A DNA stretch of 64,000 nt. Source: Melampsora larici-populina 98AG31 (lineage: Eukaryota > Basidiomycota > Pucciniomycetes > Pucciniales > Melampsoraceae). Where the stretch lies: assembly GCF_000204055.1 (NCBI RefSeq), contig NW_006768821.1, forward strand, positions 43,133-107,132, written 5' to 3'. A program made the translations under genes and the position numbers. This document shows positions 21,012 to 33,700 of this stretch, piece by piece. How positions within the stretch are numbered: position 1 is the first letter of the stretch; each line of letters starts with the position of its first letter. The notes beneath the pieces are model-generated. The model was not told the DNA's origin. It saw only the letters and a program-made list of their open reading frames with translations, and did not search any database.

Positions 21012-24000
21012 CTATTTTCCTCGAAATTTCTCAGAATCAATCAATAGATTTTCACTCTTTGCCCATTGAACCCACCTTCTCCATGCCTCTGCATTATAAT
21101 GTCCACCAAATTTAAAATGTCGATTTACACGAGCATACTGTAAAGTATCCAAGTGGCCAACAACAATGAATTTCTGTTTAGCTCGAGTAGCAGCAACGTT
21201 GAATCGTCTCAGATCAGCCAGGAATCCGATTTGTCTTTCAAAGTTTCCTCGGACACATGATAGGATGATCACAGGTTTCTCCCGGCCTTGAAAGCCGTCA
21301 ACAGTATTGATTTCCACTTCATTGCGATACGATTGTTCTGAATTACGGATCAGACTCGCTTTCTGGGGTTGACGTTGCAGTGATTGGAGCAGTGATACTT
21401 GGCCTCGATAGGGTGCAATAATTCCGATATCGCGACCACTCAGTTCTGGGTTAGTACGAAGCAAGTCACGTAAGATACCAAGGACAATCTCGGCTTCCGT
21501 TTGGTTCGTCAATGTTTTCTCAATTTTCGTCTCTAGATGATTGTGAGTGACAAAGGAGACAGCTCTTGATTTTTGTTCAGGTCCAAGAGATCGGTCGAAA
21601 TGAAAGTAGACGGGTTTGATAGAGTCAGGCTTAATCGAATCCACCAACGCGTGATCGTAAAATTCAGCATTGGGAAATGCGGAGATGATAGGATTCATGC
21701 GGTACTGTTTGTGAAGTAGGATAGATTGTACACTTTGCTGACTCTGAATACGTTCAAATAGGCTGATCCCAAATCCGTGGGCTTCGGCAGCCGGGCTCAA
21801 TGTGATTGCTGGTAGCTGTTTATGATCACCTACCAAGACTGCGTGGGCCGAACCTTTTGTCAATGGCACCAGAGCGGTTGGCTCATGACACATTGCGGCT
21901 TCATCGATGATGACTGAGGCGAATTCGACCGCTTCGAGGCCGCTGGCACCGGCGCCAAGACAAGTACAACAGACCACATCTGAGGATGCGATGATTTGGA
22001 GTTGACGTCGACGCTTGAGTATATATACTTCGTACAATAATCTTTTGTACTCGGCTTAATGACGATTCAAGAATGCAATATTGTAAGTAGAAGCATGGCT
22101 AGAGAGATGATGCAATTCTTACTCTTCAGTATTTCAAGCACTCTAGCCTGTTTGGTATTGGCAGGTTGGCGCTTTGACGAGACGGCTGGTTTGACATTTC
22201 GCCAACGCTTTTCAATCGCGTCCAAATCTTTCGTTAAGGATTCCAATCGGCGGTTCTTGGCATCAATAGTTGGAGTCAGGGAGTGCTGCAGCTCCAGGGT
22301 TTCTAACGAATATTGAGCCACTTCGGAAGCTACTTTGAGATGCTCACCACATCGTACTGGCTTCAAGCCAGCTTTCACAAGGCCTAAGACTAGGTTATCC
22401 ACAGATACATGGGTAGGAGCACATACAGCTATGGGCTGTGAGACTTGAAAATGTATTTTGAGAAGCGCGACCATCTGAATGATGGTTTGAGTTTTTCCGG
22501 TGCCAGGTGGGCCTTGAATCAAGGATAGAGGCGAAGAGATAGCCATAGCGATTGCGCGTGTTTGTGGTTCATTGAGATGGCCCAGATCAGGGTCACCAGG
22601 CATTTTCAGGGGAGGGTGGCGAAGATGACGCTTAGCCCAGCTATTGATTCTTTGATCGCGCGTGAAGAGATGAAAGGTAGGTGAGATTGAACTAGGATGT
22701 GTCGTAATTGGATCGTGGGCAAACGACTCATTATTTTCGGCGAACAGAAGGGGGTGGCGGAGAGACGATCCAGTTATTTTAATATTTGATCTCTCGATAT
22801 CCTTCTCCGTCAGATTTCTTCGCAGAGCATCTGGATCATCGTGAAGGGCCTGAACAGCTGCGGAAGTTCGATCGAAGGAAGTCCCGTCCCAACCATAGTC
22901 AAGACTGAGCAAGTCGGCGGCACTCAGTCACTGGTGGATGGGATGAATACAAGGAAAGCTGGAGACACAACTGACCGGTACATCTCCGAAGTCAGATCTG
23001 CATCGCTGTTCTCCAGCCGTACTATCAGATGATAGGTACGTTTCGAGACCAGACGACAAGATATAAAGATATCTTTGGAAAAATTCTTGGGCATGGGCTC
23101 GGTAGGCTTTGCGCCATCAGCAAAATCTCTCTCGGGCTCTGCTGACAAGAGAAGGTGGTCACCATTCCTGATGTTCAGACATAAATCAAGACATAAGCTT
23201 CGTCGATCTTTGGGATCCAACTAAGTGATGATATCACGTGCCGAAAATTACAGAGACCAATGTCACTTTCATCAGGCCGTTCCAACCGAAGATAGATATC
23301 ACTTCTATGTGCAGACTTGATATAGTCAGGCGGATCCACAGGAGTTATGACCATATTGACCAGTGATTTACCCAGCGGGTTATATCTATGACCACTTCTG
23401 CGTCGGATGTCATACAATCTTTTCATCGCGGTGAAAGCTTCATTTTGCCGTTCCATCTCCATCACCTTCGACCACGATTCAATGTAGCGGGCTGCTTCCT
23501 GTGCATACGGGTCTGTCTCCACCGCGCGAGCCTGACATAGTACTTGAGACTTGGTAGCGAGCGTGCTGGAGGAGGTATCCTGGTCAAAAAATAGCCAAGC
23601 TTCTTCCTCATTGATGAGAGATGAAGTGGATCGCGATTGACTCGAGGCGTCGGCCAAGTCACGCTTGATCTGAAAAGCTCGAGAATAATCCATGTTTGTT
23701 TGAGACTTTGCACGGGTGCGCCACTCGAGACTGGAGAATTCAGGTTGGTCTCGAGAAGGGCAAGGCAATGCATTTGAAGTTTGAGATCGCTCCGTGAAAG
23801 GGCTCAGGGGTGAAGGGTGGCTTGGGGATGGCGTATACACAGGCTTTGACCTTGCCGACGATTGAGGTTCTGTTGATTTTGTTTTCGAGTCGACAAAGTG
23901 AATGCCTTCAGACTTGTGAAACGCGTCCCAAGCCTCATCGATCTCGTCTGAAGGTGGATGAGTGTCTATTCCCTGGAGGATAATAGCGTCTTCAGGATCG

Positions 24001-24287
24001 TTTACTGATGAGAGTTGAGCATCACGTTCACGATTAAACTGATGCAACGAGGTTTCTTCTTGATTGCTTTTTCTGGACACCAAGAGTCGAGATTGAGCCA
24101 AAAGATGACTTTCAGGTAAGAACGGATGATCGGACAAGTTCGCCAAGGCCGAGGTCGAATTGCTGATTTCCTTCCGACCAAAGATATGATTGGGTATGAA
24201 TGATGATACTCTGAAAGTCGAAAGTACATTCCACACTTTGTTCATAGCATGAACAACCTGAGGATGAAAATTAGCAGCCTGTCGCAT
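21012..24287 (-). CDS. Superfamily 1 helicase, Upf1/Sen1/IGHMBP2-like
   Basis: A nucleic-acid helicase/ATPase in several exons. The N-terminal part (24287-22913) is long and unrecognised. The helicase core has Walker A GPPGTGKT preceded by LNEPQTRAI (motif Q), motif Ic APTHVSVDNL, motif II DEAA, motif III GDHKQLPAI, motif IV KQYRMNP, motif V TVDGFQGRE and motif VI VAATRAKQKFIVVGH. This is the SF1B Upf1-like set. The core is split by a clear intron between 22079 and 22050 (GTAAGA...TTAAG). A frame change near 23223 needs an intron of about 46 bp (GTGACA...CTTAG) or is a frameshift; I favour splicing. The exact member (HCS1, SEN1 or a rust-specific paralogue) cannot be settled by eye. Confidence 0.8.
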
Positions 24288-25055
24288 TCAGCCAGCAAAA
24301 AGTTTGAACTTTCACTTGGTACGCGCAGCCGCCAATGGACTTTGATCGGTGAAAAGCCCTTCTGTTCACGAGTAGGACCGCACCCCACCAGCTTTATCAA
24401 AGTTAAAGCCCTACTCCAGGCAGGGCTCTTGCACCCCTGTGTGCACTGTGCCCTGCTCTAGTTCACTGTTTTGATGTACCCAGAAAAAAGTGCACAAAAA
24501 CTTCCTTGTCTACCCCAAAGCTGGGCATGGGTGTGCACTTGGCATCAACCAAGTACCCCACTGACACAGGCACGGTGGTCCTTGTCCACAACTTGACAGA
24601 TGAGCCACAAATCCTGGCAAATCATATCAAGCTTTTGAGACAGTGAGAGGTTAAAGCAGCACCGTTTGCCTTGTACCTTTCAGGCCACCAGATATGAGGT
24701 TTCCACCTTTCAATTCCCAGGCTAATTGTTAAAAGCTTGGACACCATGGGGCTAGCCAGTTAGCCTATGATTCAGTCAACACAGTGGGTTTGAGTCTGAC
24801 AGATCTTTATAGGCAATCAAAATAGTGACAACAAGATGGAAATCGTATCTGGGAACAGTATGAACATTTATGCTCTGGCTACAAAAATCCAACGTTAGAT
24901 AAACCAGCTGTAACTAATCAGCCTTTTTATTTTGTGCCACTGCACTTATTTTGAGGAATTTTGAGCTTAACATGATCCAGTTTTATCATATGCTCCTTAA
25001 ACTTAAATCAACATACTGATACTTTTATGTATTGATCCTCCTAATTTTTGTAAGT
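24288..25055. other. Intergenic, no supported gene
   Basis: Contains short repeated G/C-rich words such as gtgcactgtgccctg around 24430-24560, but nothing I can name. Confidence 0.45.
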
Positions 25056-26884
25056 TCATAACTCCAGGCTACTTATCCCAGCTTCCAGATTGTTTTGCCC
25101 CTTTTTTCTTCGAATTTCCTCATCAATTTTTAATTTTCTAGCTTCTAGACATTCCTTTGTCATTTGTTTGAGGGTTTGGGATTTGGTTTCTTGTAGAAGG
25201 AATGTAAGGAATCGGACTATCAAATTGTTCTGGGGTATCAAAGGAATTTCAATTTTCATAAAAAGCCCCATAACCCGATCCAAGTCATTGTCTTTAACTT
25301 CATTCAGGATTAGTTTCTGCATAAAGATGACAAAATCTTCTATATGTGTGCAGTATATCATTTCTAGGTAGAACACCATATCTGTTTGTGGAGTTTTGTG
25401 AAATGGAATGGTAGCTTAGATATATACTGCCAAAAAACTGGGACTTCACTTACATCGCACCCAGAATACTTGAATTATCTTCACCGCTTCAACATCAGGT
25501 ACCCAAAATGTACGAAGACCATAAGTATAGTTTGTTTGGTGGATCCAAAAGTCATACGTCAAGCTGGTGAACCAAGAAAATTAGCTCTGAATAGTTTTCA
25601 ATTCTGGAATATGTGCAAAGAATTTGATTTTGACCCACTCATCATCTGCAGTGTGGATAAAATCTATAATCTCTTTTGTAAAAGATTTACAACGTCCGCT
25701 CATTCAATTCTCAAGACACTGGTGAGTCTCATAATTTACTGCAGGGATCTTTAATGAGATTCTTTTGTTCAATCGTATCAAGCTGACCTTGATTGCTTGA
25801 CTCTCAATGATTACCTGGAGGTCACTTTTCACTCTCTTGTATAAGATCATATCTTAAAATCAAGGTGTGGATTAAGTTGGGTCCCGTCTATTTCATAATG
25901 CAAAGCTAAATTACTCACGAGAAGCCCAGTGTTTATACAGCTCCACCTGCTCACCAGATGACCACTCTTTTGCAAGGCGGATACCATACTCTCCCATTCT
26001 CTCTTGCTCATGTCTTGAGAAGACATCCACCACTTCTGCAAATACATCCACTACTTCCTGGGGCTTCCTGGGAGCAGTATCATAAATGCTATTCTATCAA
26101 AAAAGATGCAGAAATGAACAGTCTGTATAATCTAATTCACATACTCTTTATTGTTGAGTAATTGGACATGCTCTCTCATTTTATCTTCATAGCTGATCTG
26201 TAAATCATACAATATTGCTGCTATCCTTGGACTCTCTTCTTCAGCTGGTGGTGACCACAATCTGTCTTTTTCTATTATAACTTCAACCAAAGTCTTTTGT
26301 AGAACTGGTGTTGGCATAAAATTTGCAATTTCTGTCATGAATATCCAGAAGTTTACCATGTGATGTGATAATTGGGTCTTGAATACATCATGGATATGAC
26401 TGGGCCAAGCCTCTGGTTCTGACTGCAACATTGTGTTCATTTTTTTCAAGGCATCTGCACCAGGTAGTTCTAGATTCAAGTGTTATTGGCTTGTATCTTT
26501 TATATGGATCTAATTTGAAACAGTGGCATACCATTCTCAGAAGGATGCAAACCACAAAAGAATGGGCCAGAGTTCTTCCGTTCCTCTGTGGTTCTTTCTA
26601 AATAAGATTGAAGCTGTTCTCTTGCGCTGAGCTCAGGTAAACCTGGAGTCTTACGCCAATCTGAAGGGTAAAGTTTGTCTGTGAAAGGAGTGGCCCATGC
26701 AAGGAACCATGTTTTCTTTATTGAGTCCACAAATCCCAGATTTGAAAATGTGCTCACCTATGGTACCCCAAGCATCTTCTCCAAATTCTAAGCCAGACAT
26801 GGCAGAGGAAAGGGTGACCAAGTAACCCAGCTGCAGTGTGAGATAGATCCAAGTGATGATGGTCTTTATGATGAAGCCTTTCAT
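25056..26884 (-). CDS. Secreted protein of unknown function, five exons
   Basis: Model: exons 26884-26758, 26678-26532, 26469-26145, 26088-25919 and 25381-25056, total 364 aa with all phases matching. The first exon gives MKGFIIKTIITWIYLTLQLG and a signal-peptide-like hydrophobic stretch to about residue 28. The rest is helical and poor in Cys, with charged segments such as EQLQSYLERTTEERK, and ends in a Lys/Glu-rich helix. The last intron is long (537 bp) and starts at GTGAGT; if not spliced, the protein ends at a TAA at 25911-25913 (258 aa). Support for exon 5: a decayed paralogue at 28380-28058 has the same acceptor context (cacaaacag) and similar residues. No family is recognised; an effector role is only a possibility. 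Confidence 0.62.
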
Positions 26885-28057
26885 TGCTGGTTTTCAAATT
26901 TTGCTTGTCTAAGTATTGGAGAAATTAACTTCAAGCTATTTGTTAAAAATTATGAACTCTCAACAATTCTTCCTGGAATTTTGGTTTTGAATAATGAAAG
27001 TATATTGCAGATAATATCACAAAATATTGTGTTAGAGTTTGAGAGACCACAGTGAACACGTCACAGATTTCAATTCCCTGTGGGCTATTCAACACAAAAC
27101 CAAGAACATTGATCACATGAACAGATAAGAGAATCTCAAAACATTATCCAAGCAGAATAGTCAGATGGCCACAATACCAGAGACCTGGTATTGAGGGGTT
27201 TCAAGTGGGCTTTTTTTATGTTGTTATATGCTACAACAGCTTGCTCTTTGTTGCAAAGTATGCTTGATTTGTTATTCAGCCCACCTGAAAAAAAGGTGTA
27301 CTGAATTTGAAATATGTTGGTTTTACAAAGATTTTTACAACTTGTCTGATTTTGAATAACACCTAAAAATCAAATTTGAAATCCCTTAGTGAATCATTCA
27401 CAATCTCTGGACGAAAGTTATGGCTGTGCACAGCCTGTGCATACTCTTCACAGCCTTTGCACAGCCTGTTCACAGTCTTTGGACAGCCCTTGCCAAGGTA
27501 AAGAGTGTGAAATATTCACTGCAAGATCCAAGCTCAATTGACCACCTTGAGCATCATCATTGGGTTGTGTAAAGTCAACATATTTGTTTTCCCATTTTTG
27601 ATGTATCTGACAGGGAATGGGCCTGTAATGTGAAATGTGTGATAAAATGGAAAAACTCACTGCACTGGTCTCATGGAGCTCCTAATGCAGTCAACAGAGA
27701 GCTCAAACTTTGTGTGAAAGACTTGTGCAAGATTCTGAATTTGAGAGATATCAAGGTTGGTTAGGTGGTAAGTGTTCAAGTAGGGAGCTTTGTGCAAATT
27801 TGATGGTCAAAAGCTATTTTAACACCAAATATACACTAGCATGACCCAAGCCCCACCAACTCCAGAGAAGTCCCCTGGAGCCTGTGCCACCAACTGGGGA
27901 GACATCCCCCATTTTATTGACAATTTTGGCCTGATATTTATACTCAAACCCCTAGCATCCAAAGCAATCACAAGCCACTGTCTTGGAGCACAGCATCTGA
28001 AACTCCATGGAACCTGGTAGGTCTGTATAAATCAACACTTTAATTCCTAGATCCCCC
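26885..28057. other. AT-rich intergenic region
   Basis: No supported gene. It holds a short imperfect repeat at about 27425-27490. Confidence 0.45.
27425..27490. repeat. Short imperfect tandem repeat, cacagcctttg type
   Basis: About five imperfect copies of a 10-14-base word (cacagcctgtg, cacagcctttg, cacagtctttg and so on). Too irregular and short for a CRISPR array or a satellite. Confidence 0.6.
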
Positions 28058-30305
28058 TTGAGCTTGGAAAATATCAATCTTCCTCTTTTTGAAACAATGT
28101 TCCTCCTGAACAATTTTCTTAGACCTGCTCATTCAATTCGTGTGAGGGTTCCAGAGTTGGTTTCTTGCAGACTACATTTGATGAATCTGACTATAAAGTT
28201 GTCCTGGGGATTTAATCTCAAGGGGGTTCAAATGGTGAGGAACTTTTCAATGATCATATCCAGATCATTCATCTTGACTTCATTCACAATTAGATTTTCC
28301 ATTAACTCAAATGATTCCCAAGTATCTTGGTGGGATTTTGTATCTATGTAGAAAGGCATCTATGTAGAAAGGCATGTCTGTTTGTGATAATTTATAGACC
28401 AGAATGGCAACTCATATCCTCAATACTATCAAAAGCCTGAACAATTTACATTTGAACCAAAATCTTAGATCTTTCTTCACATCTTTGAGAGGATATTGCC
28501 AAGCCTTGCAGCTACCACTGTGATCAAAATGTGGTTCCTTCACTCAGAAATTTAGCAAAGATCTGGGGACCCAAAGCTAAAACCTATAGACTTTTGAGGA
28601 GATCTGACTTTTAAACCCACACTTCTTTTGTAGACTGGATATAATCTGCCAATAGGGGGTTTCAAGTTTTGATATTTTTGTGAAAATCAAAAAAAACAGA
28701 CTAGTTTTTACAGCACTGTATGTTTAGAAACTTCTCCAATCTCATACAGAAATGCTGTGAAAATGAAATATATGAGCCCTAAATTAGCAAACTTGTCTGT
28801 TTTAGTATCTGGACAGCACTGCACCAGATGATCTGTGATCAGGAGCAAATTTGACATTGAATTTTGAACCTTCCTTGTTCTTTCTTTACCAAATCCATCA
28901 AAGGCAATTTATCTCCAATTATTTTATTGATCATCTTCCATAAATCAATTGAGATGGTCAGCACATTGCAACAAAAGAAGAACTTGGCTGAGGCAGAAAT
29001 AATCTGTAAAATGAGAGACATAGTTGTCTCATCCTAAACAACTTCCTTGCTGTGCTGGGAGATCAATGGAAGGAGGAGTATGATGATGAGTATGCAAATG
29101 ACACATATCAAGGGGTCTTGACTTTGGATAAGAATGATGTTGGAGAAAATGAATTGGGTCATCTAGGCAGATAGCTAGTGTGAGACTTTACTGTGGCTTT
29201 TGCTTAAGAAGACATTTAGTAAAAGACTTTTTGTTCATCAATTCACTTGTACTTCCCATGCAAAGAAGCCAATGATTATACTTTCATGTGAGTAAAAAAA
29301 CTTGAATATGCAAATAAACTGATTTGGTTCAGAACAAGAAATGATCACAAAAGAGTTTAAATCTTTGATAATAGATCCTTGACATTTCTGATGATAGATA
29401 CTTGACATTTTGTTTGATTACAACAAGTGAAAGACAATGAAAAACACTCTCAATTTCCCAATATTCTCTTCAGATAGTCCAATATTTGATCAAAGGACAT
29501 ACCATCATTTTGACATCTATCCATCATGTCCATACAAGCCTTCAAGACTTCCGAGCAAGCTAATGACTCTTCTAATGCATATGATTGAGTGGTCTCTAGG
29601 TTGAAATTCTCTTGAGATCAGGCAAGTGAATGGTTGTTCTTCTTGGCTTCTAACTTGACTTGTTTTGCTTCAATATTAGTTTGCTTCTCTCCAATTGTGG
29701 TGCTTTTCTCCCCACAATGTGCCAAGTTTTGATCTTCACACTCAAATTTGAATTTCTCCCAGGTCAATGCTTCTCCTGCTAGGGTACTCACAGCCTCAAG
29801 TTTCTTCATATATATCATTCTCATTGTTGGCTTGGAATTTTGAATCTAAAAATGTTTAATTCTTGTCATGGTAGTGTAAACCCTTGCTGAGTGGATTTTA
29901 GCAAGATGTAACAGATTAGGGAGCCAAATAAATAAATACAACAACCACACACACGAAAGCAGTATATATTATGAGGTGTGCAATGTTCTCTTTCATTTTG
30001 ATTTCATGTTTGGATACCACACTTGCAGACATATGTATTTCTTGTTTGAAATCTCATCAAAAGCCTTCTGAAAAACTGGTGTTGACATACAATCATGAGC
30101 AATTTCAGTTGCAAATACTCAGAAGTTCTTTATCTTTCCTGATGTTTTAATCTTGAAAATCTCCTGAAGGTATGTGGAACAGGTTTTTTTTCTGGCTGCT
30201 ACATCCTCTTCATGATCTTGAGGGAATCTACACCAGGTAATCATGTGTTCATATTGATCAGTTTCCTTCTGCAGTAGGTCTTGTTCATTTGGAAGTGTGG
30301 CATAC
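28058..30305 (-). pseudogene. Decayed paralogue of the 25-27 kb secreted gene, 3' part
   Basis: Bases 30262-30040 align with exon 3 of the intact gene: LPGVDSLKIMKRM then a TAG where the intact gene has Leu, and later ATEIAHDCMSTPVFQKA against MTEIANFMPTPVLQKT, after a frameshift and a further TGA. Bases 28380-28058 align with exon 5: LIVNEVKMNDLDMIIEKF against LILNEVKDNDLDRVMGLF, also with stops. The 5' part is on the other side of the Ty3 insertion (35447-35830). Between the aligned blocks (28385-29990) lies sequence with a separate degenerate ORF (29824-29470, one internal TGA) of unknown origin. Confidence 0.75.
29470..29824 (-). pseudogene. Degenerate charged/coiled-coil ORF, unknown
   Basis: Reads MRMIYMKKLEAVSTLAGEAL, a Lys/Glu-rich helix, one in-frame TGA near 29618, then a Leu-rich end and a stop near 29470. 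It resembles the charged C-terminal helices found in transposon-associated fungal proteins, but I cannot name it. It may be a stray exon of the surrounding pseudogene. Confidence 0.35.
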
Positions 30306-30612
30306 TGTAAGGATACATACAGCATGGGTTTAGACAGGTGGTTTACGCTTATTCACTACTAACCCTGGCTCCACGTTGGGTTCTCTTCTCTTCACGAACC
30401 CCGACTGGAGCTAGGTAAGAGTCATCATTACTCTGTTAGATTTCATTTTCTATATATCATTCTGATTGTTGTTTCTCTTTATGACGAACCCCGACTGGAG
30501 CTAGCTAGGAAATTGTAATGCACACGAGTAAAAGATTAGTCTTCAGTGGTTAGATTCCACCGTGAGAAGTCCCCGAGAGTCTAGTGAAGGTTCCATTATA
30601 TAGAACCTTACA
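30306..30612 (+). repeat. 5' LTR of the Ty3 element
   Basis: Contains a 21-bp internal direct repeat (30394-30414 and 30484-30504, acgaaccccgactggagcta plus g). Differs from the 3' LTR at 30530-30532 (aaa against cct). Confidence 0.95.
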
Positions 30613-30713
30613 CTTTTTTAATCTAGTTCTCAGAACCTTATTTCTCTTTTTTTGACAATCTTGACACCCTTGACAACCTTGACATCCTGAACTACGAACA
30701 ACTTGCCGATCTT

Positions 30714-33700
30714 ATGCCATTCAATCTGCCAGCCAACTTCATAGCCAATCCTGACGCCATATTAAGAAAATCACGACCTTCCGAACTTGCCGAATCTCCA
30801 CCTGCACCTCGACCTCCACGTTACACCTCGAAACCCGCAGGAGCGGACATCGACACGCCTGACAAACCAATACGCGCCATTTACCCATCGTCTTCGCATA
30901 CCTTAATCACTACGANNNNNNNNNNNNNNNNNNNNNNNNNNNNNNNNNNNNNNNNNNNNNNNNNNNNNNNNNNNNNNNNNNNNNNNNNNNNNNNNNNNNN
31001 NNNNNNNNNNNNNNNTTAATACCTCGAGTTCAAGTTCGTCAAAGTGTCAGTAACGTCTATACGTTCATCTTGAGATTGTCTAGAACAACGATGGACCATT
31101 TATTCATATACCGAAACCAGCGTGCAGATCAAGCCTGGAGGTATTTTTCGTATATGAGACATTTAGGACTTTGTGGGATTTGTAGAACAGCGTGTGGGAA
31201 ATCAGATTGTCGTGGACCAGCAAAGGGGCCATATGTGCAAGTACCCAGCCTGGAAGTCTTTAACCCAGGACCTCGTCCTGTTCGACGTCAAGAAGCAACC
31301 ACCAACACCACTAATCGACCATCTAACACGAGCCGAGTGGGACCTACACCAGGGGCGCCGACTACTAAACCAGCGGGTCGACCTCCACCTCAAGCACCGC
31401 TCGTCGCCAGTGTCAGCGAAAAACCCGATTTATTTGCGGAAGACATCTCTCGCTACGAGGAGGCGGATCGTGTATTAGTGGCTCACTTGGCAAGCGAAAA
31501 GGAGGACAGAGGGTGCGTGAAAACTCCTGCTTCACACACAAAATCCATCATCTTGAAACTGAAGATCAACGGAGTTGATGTGCGTGCTCTAATCAATTGT
31601 GCAGCGGAGACGAATCTGATGGCGGATCGACTATCAAAGCAAGCCAAGATTCCACGTCGCCCACTGGTCGCACCAGTTGAAGTTCGACTAGCGATAGACG
31701 ACAAGGAAGCAAAACCGTTTTTTTTCAAAGAATTCTGCTTTGCCAACGTCGCGTCATCTGATCCAGTTTTGCGATTCGGATCGACCTTTTTCAAACTCGC
31801 ACCACTAGGAGATAAGTTTGATGTTATTCTGGGAACACCTTTCTTAGAGAAATACCATTTGGACGTGTTGCTGCATGATCGGACTGTGAAACATGTACCT
31901 ACCAAACTTATCCTTAGAGAACCAAGTGCAAGAATTGAAATGAAGAATAATCTTTCTGCTGCAATTGTGTCGTGTGTGATCCAGAGCTTGAATAAAGTTC
32001 AAGAGTCTAGGAATCTGTCGTCTCGTGAGGAGAAAGTTTTGAGGGAATTTGCTGACTTGTTTCCAGAGGAACTACCAGCGGTAGACTCTGATGAGGAGGA
32101 TGATTTTTTCCCTCCAGAAGGCCAAAATGATAGTTCAAAAGTTTGTCACAAGATTGTATTGACTAATCCCGACGTGATCATCAATGAGAAGCAATACGCA
32201 TATCCTCAGAAATATTGGGGAGCGTGGAGAAAGCTTGTCGACCAACACTTAGCAGCAGGCCGGATCCGGAAGTCAAAAAGTCAATATGCGTCTCCTTCGA
32301 TGATTATTCCGAAGAAAGACACTGCAGCACTACCACGCTGGGTTTGTGATTATCGAACATTGAATAAATACACGGTTAAAGACCGGTCACCATTGCCAAA
32401 CATTGATGAAGCAGTAAGAATCGTAGGGAAAGGGAAAGTCTTTTCAGTGATAGATCAAACTAATTCCTTTTTTCAGACAAAATTGAGGGAAGAAGATGTA
32501 CCGTTGATGGCGGTAAAAACTCCTTTTGGACTGTACGAATGGTTAGTTATGCCAATGGGTCTAACTAATGGACCAGCTACACATCAGGCACGGGTAGAAG
32601 AGGCGTTGGGAGATCTAATTGGAGAAATATGTGTGGTATACATTGATGATGTGGTGGTTTTCTCGGATTCAGTGGAAGAACATGAAAGACATGTGAGAGA
32701 GATTCTTAGAAGATTACAAGCCGCAAAGTTGTACTGTTCTCCCTCAAAAAGCAAGCTGTTCCGCCGGAAGATCAACTTCTTAGGACACGAAATCAGTGGA
32801 GAAGGGATATGTCCGGATGAACAGAAAGTTGAGAAAGTTAGCAAGTGGAAAACCCCTACATCACAGAAACAACTTCTTCGTTTCCTAGGAACCGTCCAAT
32901 TCATGAAGAAATTTGTTGACGGATTGGCACATTACGTTGGAACCCTATCCCCCTTGACAAGTACTAAACGCAAGCAGGAACCTTTCAAGTGGGGTGAAGC
33001 GGAAGATCAAGCATTCGAGAACATCAAACGGATTATGACGACCCTTCCGGTATTGAAAACTTTAGATTACGAGTCAGATGATCCAATTTGGTTGTTTACC
33101 GATGCTAGTGCTCATGGACTAGGTGCCGCTTTGTTCCAAGGAGCAGAGTGGGATAAATCATCGCCGATAGCCTACGAAAGTAGAACAATGACACCAGCTG
33201 AGAGGAATTATCCGGTGCACGAACAAGAACTCTTGGCCGTTGTCAACGCACTCCAGAAATGGAAGTTATTACTTTTAGGACTGAAAATCAACGTAATGTC
33301 TGACCATCATTCACTCACACATCTATTAACACAACGTAATTTGAGTCGAAGACAGGCAAGATGGCTAGAAACTCTTTCGCAATTTGATCTTGATTTCAAA
33401 TACCTAAAAGGAGAAGATAATACAGTAGCTGACGCGCTTTCTCGAATTGAGGATGTGGCATCATGTGAAATTAGATCATCCTTTGACAATGAAACCATTG
33501 AAGCAATCAAGTCAGGTTATGATTATGATCATTTTTGTCGACGTCTACGCTCAACGCTTCCTCTACGAGAAGGCACCGAAGTCAAAAATGGACTGATTTT
33601 TTTAGACAATCGCCTAGTCATTCCAGAGGTCAACGGGTTGCGACGGAAGCTCATCCAACAGGTCCACAACTCGTTAGGTCATCTTGGAACGTTGAAAACA

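Noticed and set aside
27425..27490. Possible CRISPR-like short repeat array
   Set aside because: Repeats are irregular, without spacers, and the organism is eukaryotic.
31483..31905. 140-codon minus-strand ORF within Ty3
   Set aside because: Antisense shadow of the protease region.
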